Shown: positions 35,549-45,107 of the stretch, piece by piece | How the letters are laid out: every line of letters starts with the position of its first letter | How positions within the stretch are numbered: the first letter of the stretch is position 1 | Assembly (NCBI RefSeq): GCF_021556455.1 | Contig: NZ_JAKGCV010000006.1 | Span: 1 to 56,503, forward strand | Direction of reading: 5' to 3' | Length of the DNA stretch: 56,503 bases | From: Streptomyces fuscigenes | GTDB lineage: Bacteria; Actinomycetota; Actinomycetes; Streptomycetales; Streptomycetaceae | Notes under the pieces: generated by a model | What the model saw: only the letters and a program-made list of their open reading frames with translations | What the model was told of the DNA's origin: nothing | Databases searched by the model: none | Translations under genes and position numbers: made by a program

Positions 35549-37335
35549 GCCGCACCTGCCGTGGCCACGGGGTCGGCCCACTGGATGATGCCGAGGCGCC
35601 GGATGATTTCCTCCACAGGACCGGCCGAGGATGGCTGATCGTCCGGGATGGGCAGGGTACGGGCAGCAAGCTGGTGGACGACGGCGATCACATCTTCCGG
35701 GAGACGTTCCAGGAACAGACGCAGTTGCCCGGCGCCGTCCTCCGGGCGTAAAGGCGCCAGACGGCAGGCGATGGCCAGAACACAGCCGGCGATCCGCTGC
35801 CGGGGCTCGATCAGCGGAACGGGCACGGGGTAGCTGCACGATCCCAGCAAGGCGCTGCTGCGGGACCACAGGGACGTCGGATGTTCGCCGCGGCCCATCA
35901 GGCGCATGAGCGCGATACGGGCCTCGTCGGCGGTGGAGACGTACCGGTGGGAGGCGTAGGTACGTACATAAGCCGCCAGAAGGCGGCGGTCGGGGGTGAA
36001 CTCGGGACGGACAAGGGCCGCCGGGTGGGGCACGGACGTGTTCCGCAGAGTCGTCAGGGCGCCTACCGACACCAGCGTCCAGGTGCGGTCGAACTCCTCG
36101 ACGTTGACGAACGCGTCCCTGGCGCGGTCCGCCTGCGGGGAGTCCACGCGGGCCTCTTCGCTACCGAACAGTGCCGCACGCAGCTCGGTGAGGATGGACG
36201 CACCGTCCCAGTAATTGCCTCGGAACTTGGTGCCGGTGAGCAACTCGAACGCCGGATAGAAGGCATTCGCCTGGGCCGAGCCGTGGAACTCCACGAACTG
36301 CCGGATCCATGCAAGGACGCCGAGCGGGCTGTCGACAGCGGTACCCAATGCGGTGTCCGTGTCGGCGAACGGCGGGTCCGGGTCCAGGGTGAAGGTGATG
36401 GTGTCCCGGGCGCGAACGCTGAAAGCCACCAGGTCTCGTGCGGCGGCGGGAGCGGTGACGTGACGTGTGGACATGATCCACGCCGTGCCGGCCAGCCAGG
36501 CAAGATAGCGGCCGAGGTGCCCGGCAAGCGCGGCGGCCTCGTCCCGTGTCAGCGCTCCTGCACGGTCTTGCCCCCGTGCGGTGTCGATCTGAACCAGCAG
36601 GGAGTCGACGAGCCGTTGCGCGGACGCCGCGGCGACCGTGCTGTCCAGGCGCCCTGCCAAGGCGGCCTTGGCCAGCCGGTGCAGCACCTCCAGGTGGAGG
36701 CCGGCCCGCCCATGCGCCCCGGCGAAGGCGCTCGGCAGCGCGGTGAGCTCCTCGACGCGGTCCCGCACGCCGTTGCCGTCATTGGCCACCACTGCCGCAT
36801 CCAGTTCGCGCAGGTAGGCACTCAGCAGGTCGTCGGTGGCGACCCGTCTGGACACCGCCGCGATCGGCTCGTGCCTGTCGGCGAGACGCCGCTCCAGGGC
36901 CTTGCTCAGCAGGCGCTTGCGTCCGCCTGAGCTGGCCAGACCGAACAGCCGGGCGAAGGAGAAGATTCCCAGCGCGTCAGCGAGCAGGAACAGCACCGCT
37001 CCCAAGGTGGAGAGGGTGTGCACACCGGTCAGGAGACCGACGCCCAGCAGCATTGCCCCCAGCCAACCGATCACCACCCACGCACGGAAGGCGATATGCG
37101 CGTCGATCTCCTTCAACGACGGCCACGCACTCGAAGCGGAGAACGACAGCGCGAAGATCACGGCCTCACCGGTCAGAATCGTCGCGAAGAACGCCACGCT
37201 GACCTGTGTCGATCCCATCACCCGGCTGTCGCCCGCCGGGTTCAGCACCGCCAGCGGAATCGTGCCCGCGACAGTCACCGCAGCGACCCAGATCCCTAAC
37301 CTCTGTCGGCCGCCCTGCCGACGATCCGACGTCAT
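35545..37335 (-). CDS. Membrane protein of unknown function, first of three-gene operon
   Basis: 596 residues. Four hydrophobic segments occur near the N-terminus (about 13-30, 44-66, 85-104 and 107-128), then a large ~460-residue, mostly helical cytoplasmic domain with no recognised family. The topology of a small membrane module plus a large soluble domain resembles membrane sensors or effectors, but no pore or nuclease motif is visible. It heads a coupled operon with an unknown protein and a deaminase. Confidence 0.75.
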   Translation of the reverse strand: MTSDRRQGGRQRLGIWVAAVTVAGTIPLAVLNPAGDSRVMGSTQVSVAFFATILTGEAVIFALSFSASSAWPSLKEIDAHIAFRAWVVIGWLGAMLLGVGLLTGVHTLSTLGAVLFLLADALGIFSFARLFGLASSGGRKRLLSKALERRLADRHEPIAAVSRRVATDDLLSAYLRELDAAVVANDGNGVRDRVEELTALPSAFAGAHGRAGLHLEVLHRLAKAALAGRLDSTVAAASAQRLVDSLLVQIDTARGQDRAGALTRDEAAALAGHLGRYLAWLAGTAWIMSTRHVTAPAAARDLVAFSVRARDTITFTLDPDPPFADTDTALGTAVDSPLGVLAWIRQFVEFHGSAQANAFYPAFELLTGTKFRGNYWDGASILTELRAALFGSEEARVDSPQADRARDAFVNVEEFDRTWTLVSVGALTTLRNTSVPHPAALVRPEFTPDRRLLAAYVRTYASHRYVSTADEARIALMRLMGRGEHPTSLWSRSSALLGSCSYPVPVPLIEPRQRIAGCVLAIACRLAPLRPEDGAGQLRLFLERLPEDVIAVVHQLAARTLPIPDDQPSSAGPVEEIIRRLGIIQWADPVATAGAA

Positions 37336-37780
37336 GAAGGCTCACTCTCCCCCGTCCGCGAGAAACCCGTCGCGCCCTGCCTTCCGAACCTTCATCCTAC
37401 GGACGGCGACGGAGCTCCGGATGTCTGTATCTGTGCCGACGTCAAGGAGGCTGAAGCACGGACCGAGCGGCGGCGGGACGGCGCCAATGTCAAAGTCCGG
37501 TGATTGACGACGACGGGCAAGCCGCCCGGTTTCATGCCGCGCCCCCTCCGGCGCAGTCCCCGCCGTCACCGTCCCGACCTGACTCGTGCGAGGCCTACGC
37601 GCTCCCACCCGGTGCGCCGCTGTGTTGTCATCGGCCTGGAGCGACAGGAGCCGCGCACCGCGGTGTCCGGGACGGGAGGCTCCGCGGGGGCCATCTGGTG
37701 CGTTGAGCTGCCCGGACGCGCCCGTACGCCCCCGAACGCCACCTCCCCGCCCGCACCCCGGCGGGCCAACCATCGGCCCC
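37336..37780. other. Divergent intergenic region
   Basis: 445 bases between the membrane-protein gene and a small plus-strand gene. The first 150 bases are less GC-rich and should hold the operon promoter; no clear boxes are assigned. Open frames across it have no support. Confidence 0.4.
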
Positions 37781-38005
37781 ATGGATGACGACGCGAACAC
37801 GGTGGCCTGCGCGGCCGGTGGATGTGACAACCGCGGGCCCAAAGAGACAATGACCGAGTTGGACGGCGGCATGTGGCAGTGCGAGAAGTGCACTCGGGCC
37901 GTCATCGCGCAGGGTGAGCTCGACCACCTCCTGCCCCGCGACCGGGCCACGCTTACCCGGCCGGTGGGCGACCCCGACGAAGCCGCCCACCGCGGTGCCG
38001 CGTAG
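37781..38005 (+). CDS. Small putative zinc-ribbon protein
   Basis: 74 residues. Two cysteine pairs, CAAGGC (CxxxxC) and CEKC (CxxC) spaced about 23 residues apart (GGMWQCEKCTRAVI), suggest one structural zinc site. No family is recognised. No strong ribosome site precedes the ATG. It is convergent with the PIN toxin gene, 7 bases away. Confidence 0.45.
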   Translation: MDDDANTVACAAGGCDNRGPKETMTELDGGMWQCEKCTRAVIAQGELDHLLPRDRATLTRPVGDPDEAAHRGAA

Positions 38006-38012
38006 CGCGTTC

Positions 38013-38641
38013 TCAGACGCCCGGGTCCCCGGGAGGATTCTGGCGACCGGGCACGGAGACCCGATCGACCTGCCGAACGATCCGGACGTCGAGGCGGCGG
38101 AGCGCCTCCACACTGTTCGGCATCTGAGTCTTGGCCAGGGTTTCGATCACGTCCGCGGTGCTGAGCGGGGGACGCCTGCACAGGTTGGAGATCTTCTCGA
38201 TGATCCCGTACACGGTCTCAGGGGCCTCGGAGATGCGAGCTTCCAGGAAGTCGTCGGGATGCACGGCCTCGACGTTCCAGGGTTCCAGGGCCTCGCGAGG
38301 GAAGTCGCGGAGGTTGGCGGTCACGATGCACTGGGCCTTCGCCCGGATGGCCGCGGCCAGGACGTGGCGGTCGCCCGGATCGGGTAGTTCGAGGCTCGCG
38401 ACGATGGGCTCGTAGCCCGCGACGCGCCAGTCACGAACCGACGTCCGCATCTTGGCGCGCATCACGTCGAGCTTGTCCGCGTCCAGGTCGGGCCGGTTGT
38501 TCTTCAGGTTGCGGAACATCTCGTCGAGGATCTCTTCGGTCCACTTGGCACGGACCAGACCGGCCTGCGCCACGCGGAAGAGCACGTGGCGCAGAGTTCC
38601 GGGTAGAGCACGTTCGCGTCGTAGACGGCGACGAGGGGCAT
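38013..38641 (-). pseudogene. PIN-domain (PIN_3) toxin, frameshifted near N-terminus
   Basis: The frame opening at 38641 reads MPLVAVYDANVLYP, the start of a VapC-like PIN toxin including its first catalytic Asp, and then breaks. The other frame carries the rest: GTLRHVLFRVAQAGLVRAKW, LPDPGDRHVLAAAIRAKAQ, then an extended C-terminus. One base is missing at about 38600-38605 in a CCCGG stretch, so the intact protein is not made unless this is a sequencing error or frameshifting occurs. The gene starts three bases after the HTH antitoxin stop, a standard toxin-antitoxin layout. Conserved acidic residues (Asp8, Glu in WTEEILDE, Asp in DPGDRH) survive across the two frames. Confidence 0.8.
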
Positions 38642-38644
38642 CGA

Positions 38645-39103
38645 CTACATCAGTCCCATCTCCTGATCGAGCTGGAGCAGCTCGTCGGCGGCAGCCTGAC
38701 GCCGTGTGTCGTCCTGCTGCTTGTACTCGAAGAGGGACGACGCCTTGATGCGCCGATGGGTTCCCACCGTCCTGTACTCGATCTCACCGGCGTCGAGGAG
38801 CCCGATCAGGAACGGACGCGACACGTTGAGCATGTCCGCGGCCTGCTGGGTGGTGAGTTCGGCGTCGGCGGGCACGATGGACACCCCTCGGCCGGCCCCC
38901 AGATGACCGAGCATGCGGGCCAGGAGTTCGACAACCTCTCTGGGGAGCGTGAGGGGCTCCGGCTCTCCGTCCTCGACGGTGACGGTGACCTCGGCTCGGT
39001 CCTGGTGTGTGTCCAGGTAGCTGCGGACTCGCGTGAGAGCGTGGTTCGCCGCTTCAGCCTGGTTCGGGGGGAGTTTGACGGGCCTGATGTCTGTCTTTGT
39101 CAC
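38645..39103 (-). CDS. HTH (excisionase-type) antitoxin of PIN toxin
   Basis: 152 residues with a GTG start preceded by AGAGGTG. The C-terminal half has an excisionase/MerR-type helix-turn-helix (ELTTQQAADMLNVSRPFLIG, then EYRTVGTHRRI). This protein type is the usual antitoxin beside PIN_3 toxins. It ends three bases before the frameshifted toxin gene. If the toxin is dead, the antitoxin may persist as a plain repressor. Confidence 0.88.
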   Translation of the reverse strand: MTKTDIRPVKLPPNQAEAANHALTRVRSYLDTHQDRAEVTVTVEDGEPEPLTLPREVVELLARMLGHLGAGRGVSIVPADAELTTQQAADMLNVSRPFLIGLLDAGEIEYRTVGTHRRIKASSLFEYKQQDDTRRQAAADELLQLDQEMGLM

Positions 39104-39568
39104 GGTGCACCTCTGGTCGGGACGATCGCAGAGTGGCGTGCGGGTGCGCGCGAGGGCTGCTGCACCAGCACTCACTGAACGTAGTATCCGAAATATTCGC
39201 AGCAAATGCAACACTTAAACGCGCGCCCCGAGGGGGTCGGAGCGCCCGCGGCGGCCACGACCTGCGGAGACTTCCCTCAGAAGGCGCCGCCCGGGAAGCC
39301 CGGACGGCCACAGGGCGTGGCTGCGTCGCCATCCCGAGCGCGCGACCACCGGATGCGATGGAGACGGTCAACCCGGCAGGTCAAATTGTTTACGACGTCA
39401 ACGCCGCAATGAAACCTGCTCACTCGGCCCGACCTGCGCATACGCTCAAGAGAAAGCCCCGATGGGCCGTCGAGAGGGTCACGGCAAATACATAGAGAGT
39501 CCATTGACGACGTCAACAGGTAGTACAGTCTTCCGTGCTTGCACATCTCGGCGTACCCGGAGGTGCCG
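39104..39568. promoter_or_regulatory. Bidirectional regulatory region of antitoxin and mcrBC
   Basis: A 465-base divergent region. It contains two related elements: GTTTACGACGTCAAC at 39388-39402 and TTGACGACGTCAAC at 39504-39517. The second is a palindrome (TTGAC-GAC-GTCAA) about 52 bases before the McrB start. A repeated palindrome at this place is likely an operator. The McrB ribosome site GGAGG is at 39559-39563. Confidence 0.5.
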
Positions 39569-41383
39569 ATGCCGCAGCTCGACCGCCTTCCCGACATGCC
39601 GGACGTCCGCATCAAGCTCCCCAACGGCATGGGAGAGGCACACGGACATCTGCTCGCGGAGCTGGGCGGCAACGGCTCGCACACGTTCCTCCTGCTGAAG
39701 GGGTCGGCGGTCGACCCACGGGCGCGTCCCGGAATCGGGGACCACGCGCGCCGCATCCGCACGGAACTACGCACGGACGGCGGGCTTGTCGACGCCGCCC
39801 CTGATCCGGGCCGGCCCTCGGCGCCGTCCCACTGGGTGGCGAGCCGCGACATCGTGTGCAACTCCTCCTCGGCCGCCGCCGGTCTGGTGTACGGCTACGA
39901 CGCCTCCGGCCCCGAGTCCTGGCGCACCGCCGAGGGTCACCAGCTCGGCGACTACCTGTCGGCCTGGCGGCCTCCTCGCAAGGCCTGGCTGGTGCGCGGC
40001 AACAACGTCTCGGGGCACAACCTGGTCCAGCGTCTGTGGCTGAAGGACGGATTCGTGTCGCTGGCGGGCGCGTACCTGCACCGCCTGGAGGAGAGTGAAC
40101 CGACGAAGAGCACGCTGCGCCGCTTCGTCGAAGAGGGCTACGAAGGGGCCGCCTCCTACAACCAGAAGCAGGGCCTTGTCGACGAACTGCACGCCTTCCT
40201 CACGCAGATGCGCGTCGGCGACACGGTGGTGACCATGGCGGACGGCCGTCTGTACGCCGGAGTCATCGCCGGGGACGCCACGCAGACGGCCTCACCGGAC
40301 GGTCTGTCCAATCTGCGCAGAGCGACCGCGTGGCAAGCGGAGAGCCACGCGTACGAAGCGCTGCCCGCGGACGTGCAGCAGCGGTTCTCCGCGCAGCGGG
40401 ACGTTGTCGATCTGACCGGGGTCCTGGAGGCACTGGACGTACTCACGGGGCCCCTGTCACCAGTCGGCACGACGGCCGAGCGCCAGGCTGCCCCCAGGCC
40501 GGTCCACCGGGAGCTGTCCCTTCCCGACGTGGGCGAGGAGCTCACCCGCGAACTCCTCGTCCACGACCCGGCATGGCTCTCCGAGATACGGGAGCTCCTG
40601 CTCGATGAGCAGCAGTTGGTGTTCTACGGGCCTCCGGGAACGGGCAAGACGTATCTGGCGATGAAGCTGGCCGAGCACTTCGGCGGCGGCCCGGAGCAGG
40701 TCAAGATCGTGCAGTTCCACCCTTCCTACTCGTACGAGGACTTCTTCGAGGGCTTCCGTCCCGTTGAGGACCCCGAGACGCACGAGGTGGCCTTCAGGCT
40801 GACGGCGGGCCCCCTGCGGGAACTCGCGGACCTGGCCTCCCGCGAGGGCAGCCGGCACATCCCGCACTTCCTGATCATCGACGAGATCAACCGCGCCAAC
40901 CTGGCAAAGGTCTTCGGAGAGCTGTACTTCCTCCTGGAGTACCGCAGGAAGTCCGTGCGGCTCACCTACTCCGGTGACGACTTCGCGCTCCCGCAGAACC
41001 TCTTCGTGATCGGCACCATGAACACGGCGGACCGGTCGATCGCGCTGGTTGACGCCGCGATGCGGCGTCGCTTCGCCTTCGTGGAGCTGTCTCCGCGCAC
41101 CGAGCCGACCTCGGGACTGCTCGGTCGCTGGCTGGAGCACGAGGGCCGGGACTCCGAGCCCGCCCGCCTCCTCGACGCCCTCAACACACGCATCGGCGAT
41201 CCCGACTTCGCCATCGGACCCTCGTATCTCATGAAGCCCGGTGTGTACCGTGAGGGCGGGCTCGAACGGACCTGGCGGACGAAGATCCTCCCGCTGCTCG
41301 AAGAGCACCACTACGGCGAAGGCATCGACATCGCCGACCGCTACGGCCTCGACGCGTTGCGCGACCCGCAGGGGCCGGCATGA
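39569..41383 (+). CDS. mcrB: McrB-type AAA+ GTPase with DUF4357 N-terminus
   Basis: 604 residues. The N-terminal ~130 residues resemble DUF4357 (HTFLLLKGSAVDPRARPG, SSSAAAGLVYGYD), followed by a domain of about 120 residues with EVE-like character (AWLVRGNNV, MRVGDTVVTM) that may read modified bases. The McrB AAA+ motor follows: Walker A GPPGTGKT 354-361, Asp438-Glu439 in IIDEINRAN, and the McrB hallmark TMNTADRSI plus DAAMRRRF. It forms the ring that drives the McrC nuclease, cutting DNA with modified bases. ATG 39569 has GGAGG five bases upstream. It overlaps mcrC by four bases. Confidence 0.9.
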   Translation: MPQLDRLPDMPDVRIKLPNGMGEAHGHLLAELGGNGSHTFLLLKGSAVDPRARPGIGDHARRIRTELRTDGGLVDAAPDPGRPSAPSHWVASRDIVCNSSSAAAGLVYGYDASGPESWRTAEGHQLGDYLSAWRPPRKAWLVRGNNVSGHNLVQRLWLKDGFVSLAGAYLHRLEESEPTKSTLRRFVEEGYEGAASYNQKQGLVDELHAFLTQMRVGDTVVTMADGRLYAGVIAGDATQTASPDGLSNLRRATAWQAESHAYEALPADVQQRFSAQRDVVDLTGVLEALDVLTGPLSPVGTTAERQAAPRPVHRELSLPDVGEELTRELLVHDPAWLSEIRELLLDEQQLVFYGPPGTGKTYLAMKLAEHFGGGPEQVKIVQFHPSYSYEDFFEGFRPVEDPETHEVAFRLTAGPLRELADLASREGSRHIPHFLIIDEINRANLAKVFGELYFLLEYRRKSVRLTYSGDDFALPQNLFVIGTMNTADRSIALVDAAMRRRFAFVELSPRTEPTSGLLGRWLEHEGRDSEPARLLDALNTRIGDPDFAIGPSYLMKPGVYREGGLERTWRTKILPLLEEHHYGEGIDIADRYGLDALRDPQGPA

Positions 41384-42768
41384 GCCCGGCGCCCGTGAGG
41401 GGCACGAGCGCGGGCGCAGGTGCGCGGGCCGCGACACGTACGGCTCTGGTCGGCGCACCGGATTCGTCCGCACCCGAGGTGGTGCTGCGTGAGTGGGGTA
41501 GCGCGGTCTCCGTTCCCCTCTCCGCCGCCAACGGGCGGAGCCTGGCCGACTCCGGCATTCTGCGGAGCGCGACGCCCGATCCCGAACGCAGCGGACACTG
41601 GCTGCTGCGCGCGGGCAGCCGCGTGGGTGCCGTGCGCACAGCGGGAGGCCTCCTCGTACGCATCATGCCCAAAACCCCGGTGAACCGGCTGTTCTTCCTC
41701 CTCGGCTTCAGTCTTGATCCGGCGCGCGCGTGGCGCGACAGCAGGGAAGGCAGCGTCGATACGGGCTCCTACGACGATGTCGTCCCTGCCCTCGCCCACG
41801 CGGTGGAGCGAGGGATCGACGCCGCACTCCAGCGGGGGGTTCTCCAGGGCTACCGGACGGTGGAGGAGTCGGCGCTGGTCTTCCGTGGGCGGCTGCGCGA
41901 GGGTGACCAGATCCGGCGCCACTTCGGCCGCACACCGCCCGTGGAGGTCAGCTACGACGCCTACACCGCAGACACGGCCGAGAACCGCATTCTGCGCGCT
42001 GCTGCCGAACGGCTGATGCGACTCCCCGGCGTCCCGGCACTGGTCCGCCGGCGACTCGCCCACCAGCGCGTACGGCTCGCCGACGCCCAGCCCCTGGTAC
42101 GCGGACAGGAGCTGCCCCGCTGGCAGCCGTCACGTCTCAACGCGCGCTACCAGAGAGCACTCCACCTCGCCGAGGCGCTGCTGCGCGGCATCTCTCCCGA
42201 GCACCGGCCGGCCGGGGACGAACCGCTCGCCGTCGACGGTTTCCTCCTCGACATGAATCAGCTCTTCGAGGACTTCGTCACCGTCGCCCTGCGCGAGGCG
42301 CTGCGGAAGCACGGTCTGACCGCGCATCTCCAGGACGGTCACCACCTGGACGTCGGAGGGCACGTGGCCATGCGCCCCGACCTTGTCGTCCGTATTGGTG
42401 ACGGACGCGCTCCACTCGCTGTCGTCGACGCCAAGTACAAGGTGCGAAAGCCCGGCAAGAACCACAACGCGGACCTGTATCAGGCCCTCGCCTACGCCAC
42501 GGCCCTCGGCCTGCGCGAGGCGCATCTGGTGTATCCGGCCGGGGAACAGCCCGAACGCGTCTACGAGGTCCGGGGACCGGAGGGCGCGAGTGCCCTCGGA
42601 ACGGGAAGAGCGGCGGCAACGGCCGGAACGGCACCCGGGACGGCCGGACAGGGTGTACGCCTGTATCAGCACAGCCTCGACATCGCTCAGCCGTCCGGTC
42701 AACTCCTGGCGTCTCTGGCGGGTATCGCTGAACGGCTGGCCGCTGCACACGCACATTCACGATCATGA
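41380..42768 (+). CDS. mcrC: McrC-type nuclease subunit
   Basis: 462 residues. The N-terminal DUF524/McrC-like part (GLLVRIMPKTPVNRLFFLLG, VFRGRLREGDQI, TAENRILRAAAERL) is followed by a PD-(D/E)XK nuclease: Asp334 in RPDLVV, and Asp350-Ala-Lys352 in VVDAKYK. It is the nuclease partner of the overlapping McrB gene in a type IV restriction system. A low-complexity Gly/Ala/Thr segment near residue 405 lies after the nuclease core. The next gene, a RelE-UvrD fusion, follows by 88 bases on the same strand. Confidence 0.9.
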   Translation: MSPAPVRGTSAGAGARAATRTALVGAPDSSAPEVVLREWGSAVSVPLSAANGRSLADSGILRSATPDPERSGHWLLRAGSRVGAVRTAGGLLVRIMPKTPVNRLFFLLGFSLDPARAWRDSREGSVDTGSYDDVVPALAHAVERGIDAALQRGVLQGYRTVEESALVFRGRLREGDQIRRHFGRTPPVEVSYDAYTADTAENRILRAAAERLMRLPGVPALVRRRLAHQRVRLADAQPLVRGQELPRWQPSRLNARYQRALHLAEALLRGISPEHRPAGDEPLAVDGFLLDMNQLFEDFVTVALREALRKHGLTAHLQDGHHLDVGGHVAMRPDLVVRIGDGRAPLAVVDAKYKVRKPGKNHNADLYQALAYATALGLREAHLVYPAGEQPERVYEVRGPEGASALGTGRAAATAGTAPGTAGQGVRLYQHSLDIAQPSGQLLASLAGIAERLAAAHAHSRS

Positions 42769-42856
42769 AAGACACAGAGAGCGCCCCTCACCCGGGGCCC
42801 TCTCCTCGACCGGAGTCGGACCACGGTCGGCCCCGACCAGGCAGAAAGGAAAGGCC

Positions 42857-44992
42857 ATGCCTCGGCTCGCCTTCGCTCAGAGCTTCTGGGACGGCTACGA
42901 CGCGCTGGAGAAGCCCGTCCGATCCGGCGTGCGCAAGGCCATGGCCAAGTTCCATGCCCTGACCGTGGCCCAGCTCAACGCGGACAAGGGACTGCACCTG
43001 GAATCCGTGGAAAACGCCAGGGACGGACGGATGCGCACGATCCGCATCACCGACTTCTGGCGGGGTGTCGTCCTCGCGCCCGACGACGGCAGCGACGTGT
43101 TCCTCCTAGTCAACGTCTTGCCGCACGACGACGCCTACACCTGGGCGGCGAAGCGCCTGTACAGCGCGAACACCGCGACCCGCGCCCTGGAGGTCCGCGA
43201 CGCTGCCGCCATCGACGAATTGACACCGCTCTACGAAGATGCCGCCCGCACAGCGCCCCGGCTCCTGCTCGCGGGCGTCTCCGACGGAACTCTCCGGGAA
43301 CTCGGTGTCGACGACCAGGTGTTGCGCGCTGCCCGTTCCCTCGTGGACAAGGCCCAACTGGAGGCGTTCGCGACTCTCCTTCCCGAGGACCAGTTGGAGG
43401 TCCTGCAATACCTTGCCGAGGGCTTCACCCCGGAAGAGGTCTACCAGGATGTCGTCGCCGTCCGCCGACCGGTCGACGCACCCGCCGAGCCGGTGGAGGA
43501 CCTGGCCACCGTGATCGCCAACACTCCCGCGCGCATCAGACTGGTCACCGGGCCGCAGGAACTTCAGGAGATGCTGGAGAAGCCCTTCGAGGCCTGGCGG
43601 GTCTTCCTCCACCCCTCCCAGCGACGCATCGCCTACCGCGCCTCGTACGGTGGACCTGTTCAGGTCAGCGGCGGGCCGGGGACGGGCAAGACGGTGGCCG
43701 CCCTGCACCGTGTGAAGCATCTGCTGGGTACGTCCGAAGACGGGCGGGTCCTGCTCACCACGTTCACCAACGCGCTCGCGGCCGGGCTGCGCGACATGCT
43801 GGAACTGCTCCTCGACCAGGACGAGAAGCTGCTGGCGCGCGTCGACGTGACGACCGTCGACGCGTACGCGAACGGCGTTGTGCGCACCAAGTCGGCCACG
43901 GTGCCGAAACCGATCGGTGACCGCGAACAGCGTCAGCTGTGGGAGAAGACCGTCAAGCAGCTGAAACTCCCCTTCACCGCTCAGTTCTTCGCCCAGGAGT
44001 ACCGCCACGTCGTCCTCGGCCAGGATCTGCGCGACCTCGACGCGTATCTGGCCGCGAGCAGGCGCGGACGTGGCACGGGGCTCGGCCCCGCACGGCGCAG
44101 GGAGGTCTGGAGCGGGGTCGAGCGGTTCGAACAGCTCCTGCGCGACCGCGGGGAGACCACCCACCTGCGGGTCTGCACGCGCGCGGCGGACCTGCTCGCC
44201 GACGGGCCAGCGCCGTACCGCCATGTCGTCGTGGACGAGGCACAGGACCTGCATCCCGCCCAGTGGCGTGTACTGCGTACCGCCGTGTCCCGCGGCCCCG
44301 ACGACCTCTTCCTCACCGGCGATCCCCACCAGCGGATCTACGACTCCCGCGTGTCACTCGGCTCTCTGGGGATCGCGACGACGGGACGCAGCTACCGCCT
44401 GCGGCTCAACTACCGCTCCACCGAGGAAATCCTCGCCTGGTCGGCACGGCTCCTCGCACCGGTCGCGGTCGACGCCCTCGAAGGCGAGGGCACGGACTCG
44501 CTGGTCGGCTACCGCTCCCTGCTGCACGGACGACTGCCCCAGGCGAAGGGGTACACAAGCCGCCAAGAGGAGGCCGAAGCCGTGGTGGCGCGCGTACGGG
44601 AACTGCTCGCCGACGGCCTCGCACCGCGCGAGATCGGCGTGTGCGCGCGGTTCAACCTCTCGCTGGACGCCGCCGAGGACAAACTCAAGGCGGCGGGCAT
44701 CCCGGTGCTGCGTGTCAAGGGGCAGGGCACGCAGGGTACCCAGGGAGTGCGGCTCGCAACGATGCATGCGATGAAGGGCCTGGAGTTCCGGGCAGTGTCC
44801 GTCCTCGGCGTCGGGGAGGGCAGCGTCCCGTTCTCACGCGAGATCACCCCGCGTGAGGCGGATCCGCTGCAGCACGACGCCGATCTGCTGCGGGAACGCT
44901 GCCTCCTCTTCGTGGCCTGTACACGCGCCCGCGAAGCCCTGCATGTGACGTGGAGCGGAGTCCCGAGCCCGTTCCTGACGGGTGCCGTCTGA
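42857..44992 (+). CDS. RelE-like/UvrD fusion helicase
   Basis: 711 residues. The first ~110 residues look like the RelE/ParE toxin fold (FWDGYDALEKPVRSGVRKAM, DGRMRTIRITDFWRGVVLAP, DVFLLVNVLPHDDAY). A helical linker leads to a UvrD/Rep superfamily 1A helicase: Walker A GGPGTGKT 272-279, DEAQ 460-463, a GDPHQRIYD Q-like motif, RLNYRST, and a C-terminal MHAMKGLEF with VACTRARE. GGAAAGG precedes the ATG. It follows mcrC by 88 bases and may be cotranscribed. The RelE-like part may bind RNA or ribosomes; whether it cuts is unknown. Confidence 0.88.
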   Translation: MPRLAFAQSFWDGYDALEKPVRSGVRKAMAKFHALTVAQLNADKGLHLESVENARDGRMRTIRITDFWRGVVLAPDDGSDVFLLVNVLPHDDAYTWAAKRLYSANTATRALEVRDAAAIDELTPLYEDAARTAPRLLLAGVSDGTLRELGVDDQVLRAARSLVDKAQLEAFATLLPEDQLEVLQYLAEGFTPEEVYQDVVAVRRPVDAPAEPVEDLATVIANTPARIRLVTGPQELQEMLEKPFEAWRVFLHPSQRRIAYRASYGGPVQVSGGPGTGKTVAALHRVKHLLGTSEDGRVLLTTFTNALAAGLRDMLELLLDQDEKLLARVDVTTVDAYANGVVRTKSATVPKPIGDREQRQLWEKTVKQLKLPFTAQFFAQEYRHVVLGQDLRDLDAYLAASRRGRGTGLGPARRREVWSGVERFEQLLRDRGETTHLRVCTRAADLLADGPAPYRHVVVDEAQDLHPAQWRVLRTAVSRGPDDLFLTGDPHQRIYDSRVSLGSLGIATTGRSYRLRLNYRSTEEILAWSARLLAPVAVDALEGEGTDSLVGYRSLLHGRLPQAKGYTSRQEEAEAVVARVRELLADGLAPREIGVCARFNLSLDAAEDKLKAAGIPVLRVKGQGTQGTQGVRLATMHAMKGLEFRAVSVLGVGEGSVPFSREITPREADPLQHDADLLRERCLLFVACTRAREALHVTWSGVPSPFLTGAV

Positions 44993-45076
44993 CGAACGGG
45001 TCGACGGCACCGGGCTGCGGGAACCGCTCGATCGCCCTACCGAGCGCACCCCACAGCCGACTGGCGCCGGCCCGCG

Positions 45077-45096
45077 GAGCTCTGACATCAGAGCTC
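45077..45096. terminator. Hairpin between convergent genes
   Basis: Perfect inverted repeat GAGCTCTGA-CA-TCAGAGCTC located 85 bases after the helicase stop and 12 bases before the methylase stop; it probably terminates transcripts from both directions. Confidence 0.7.
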
Positions 45097-45107
45097 TTCT
45101 CGGGCGC

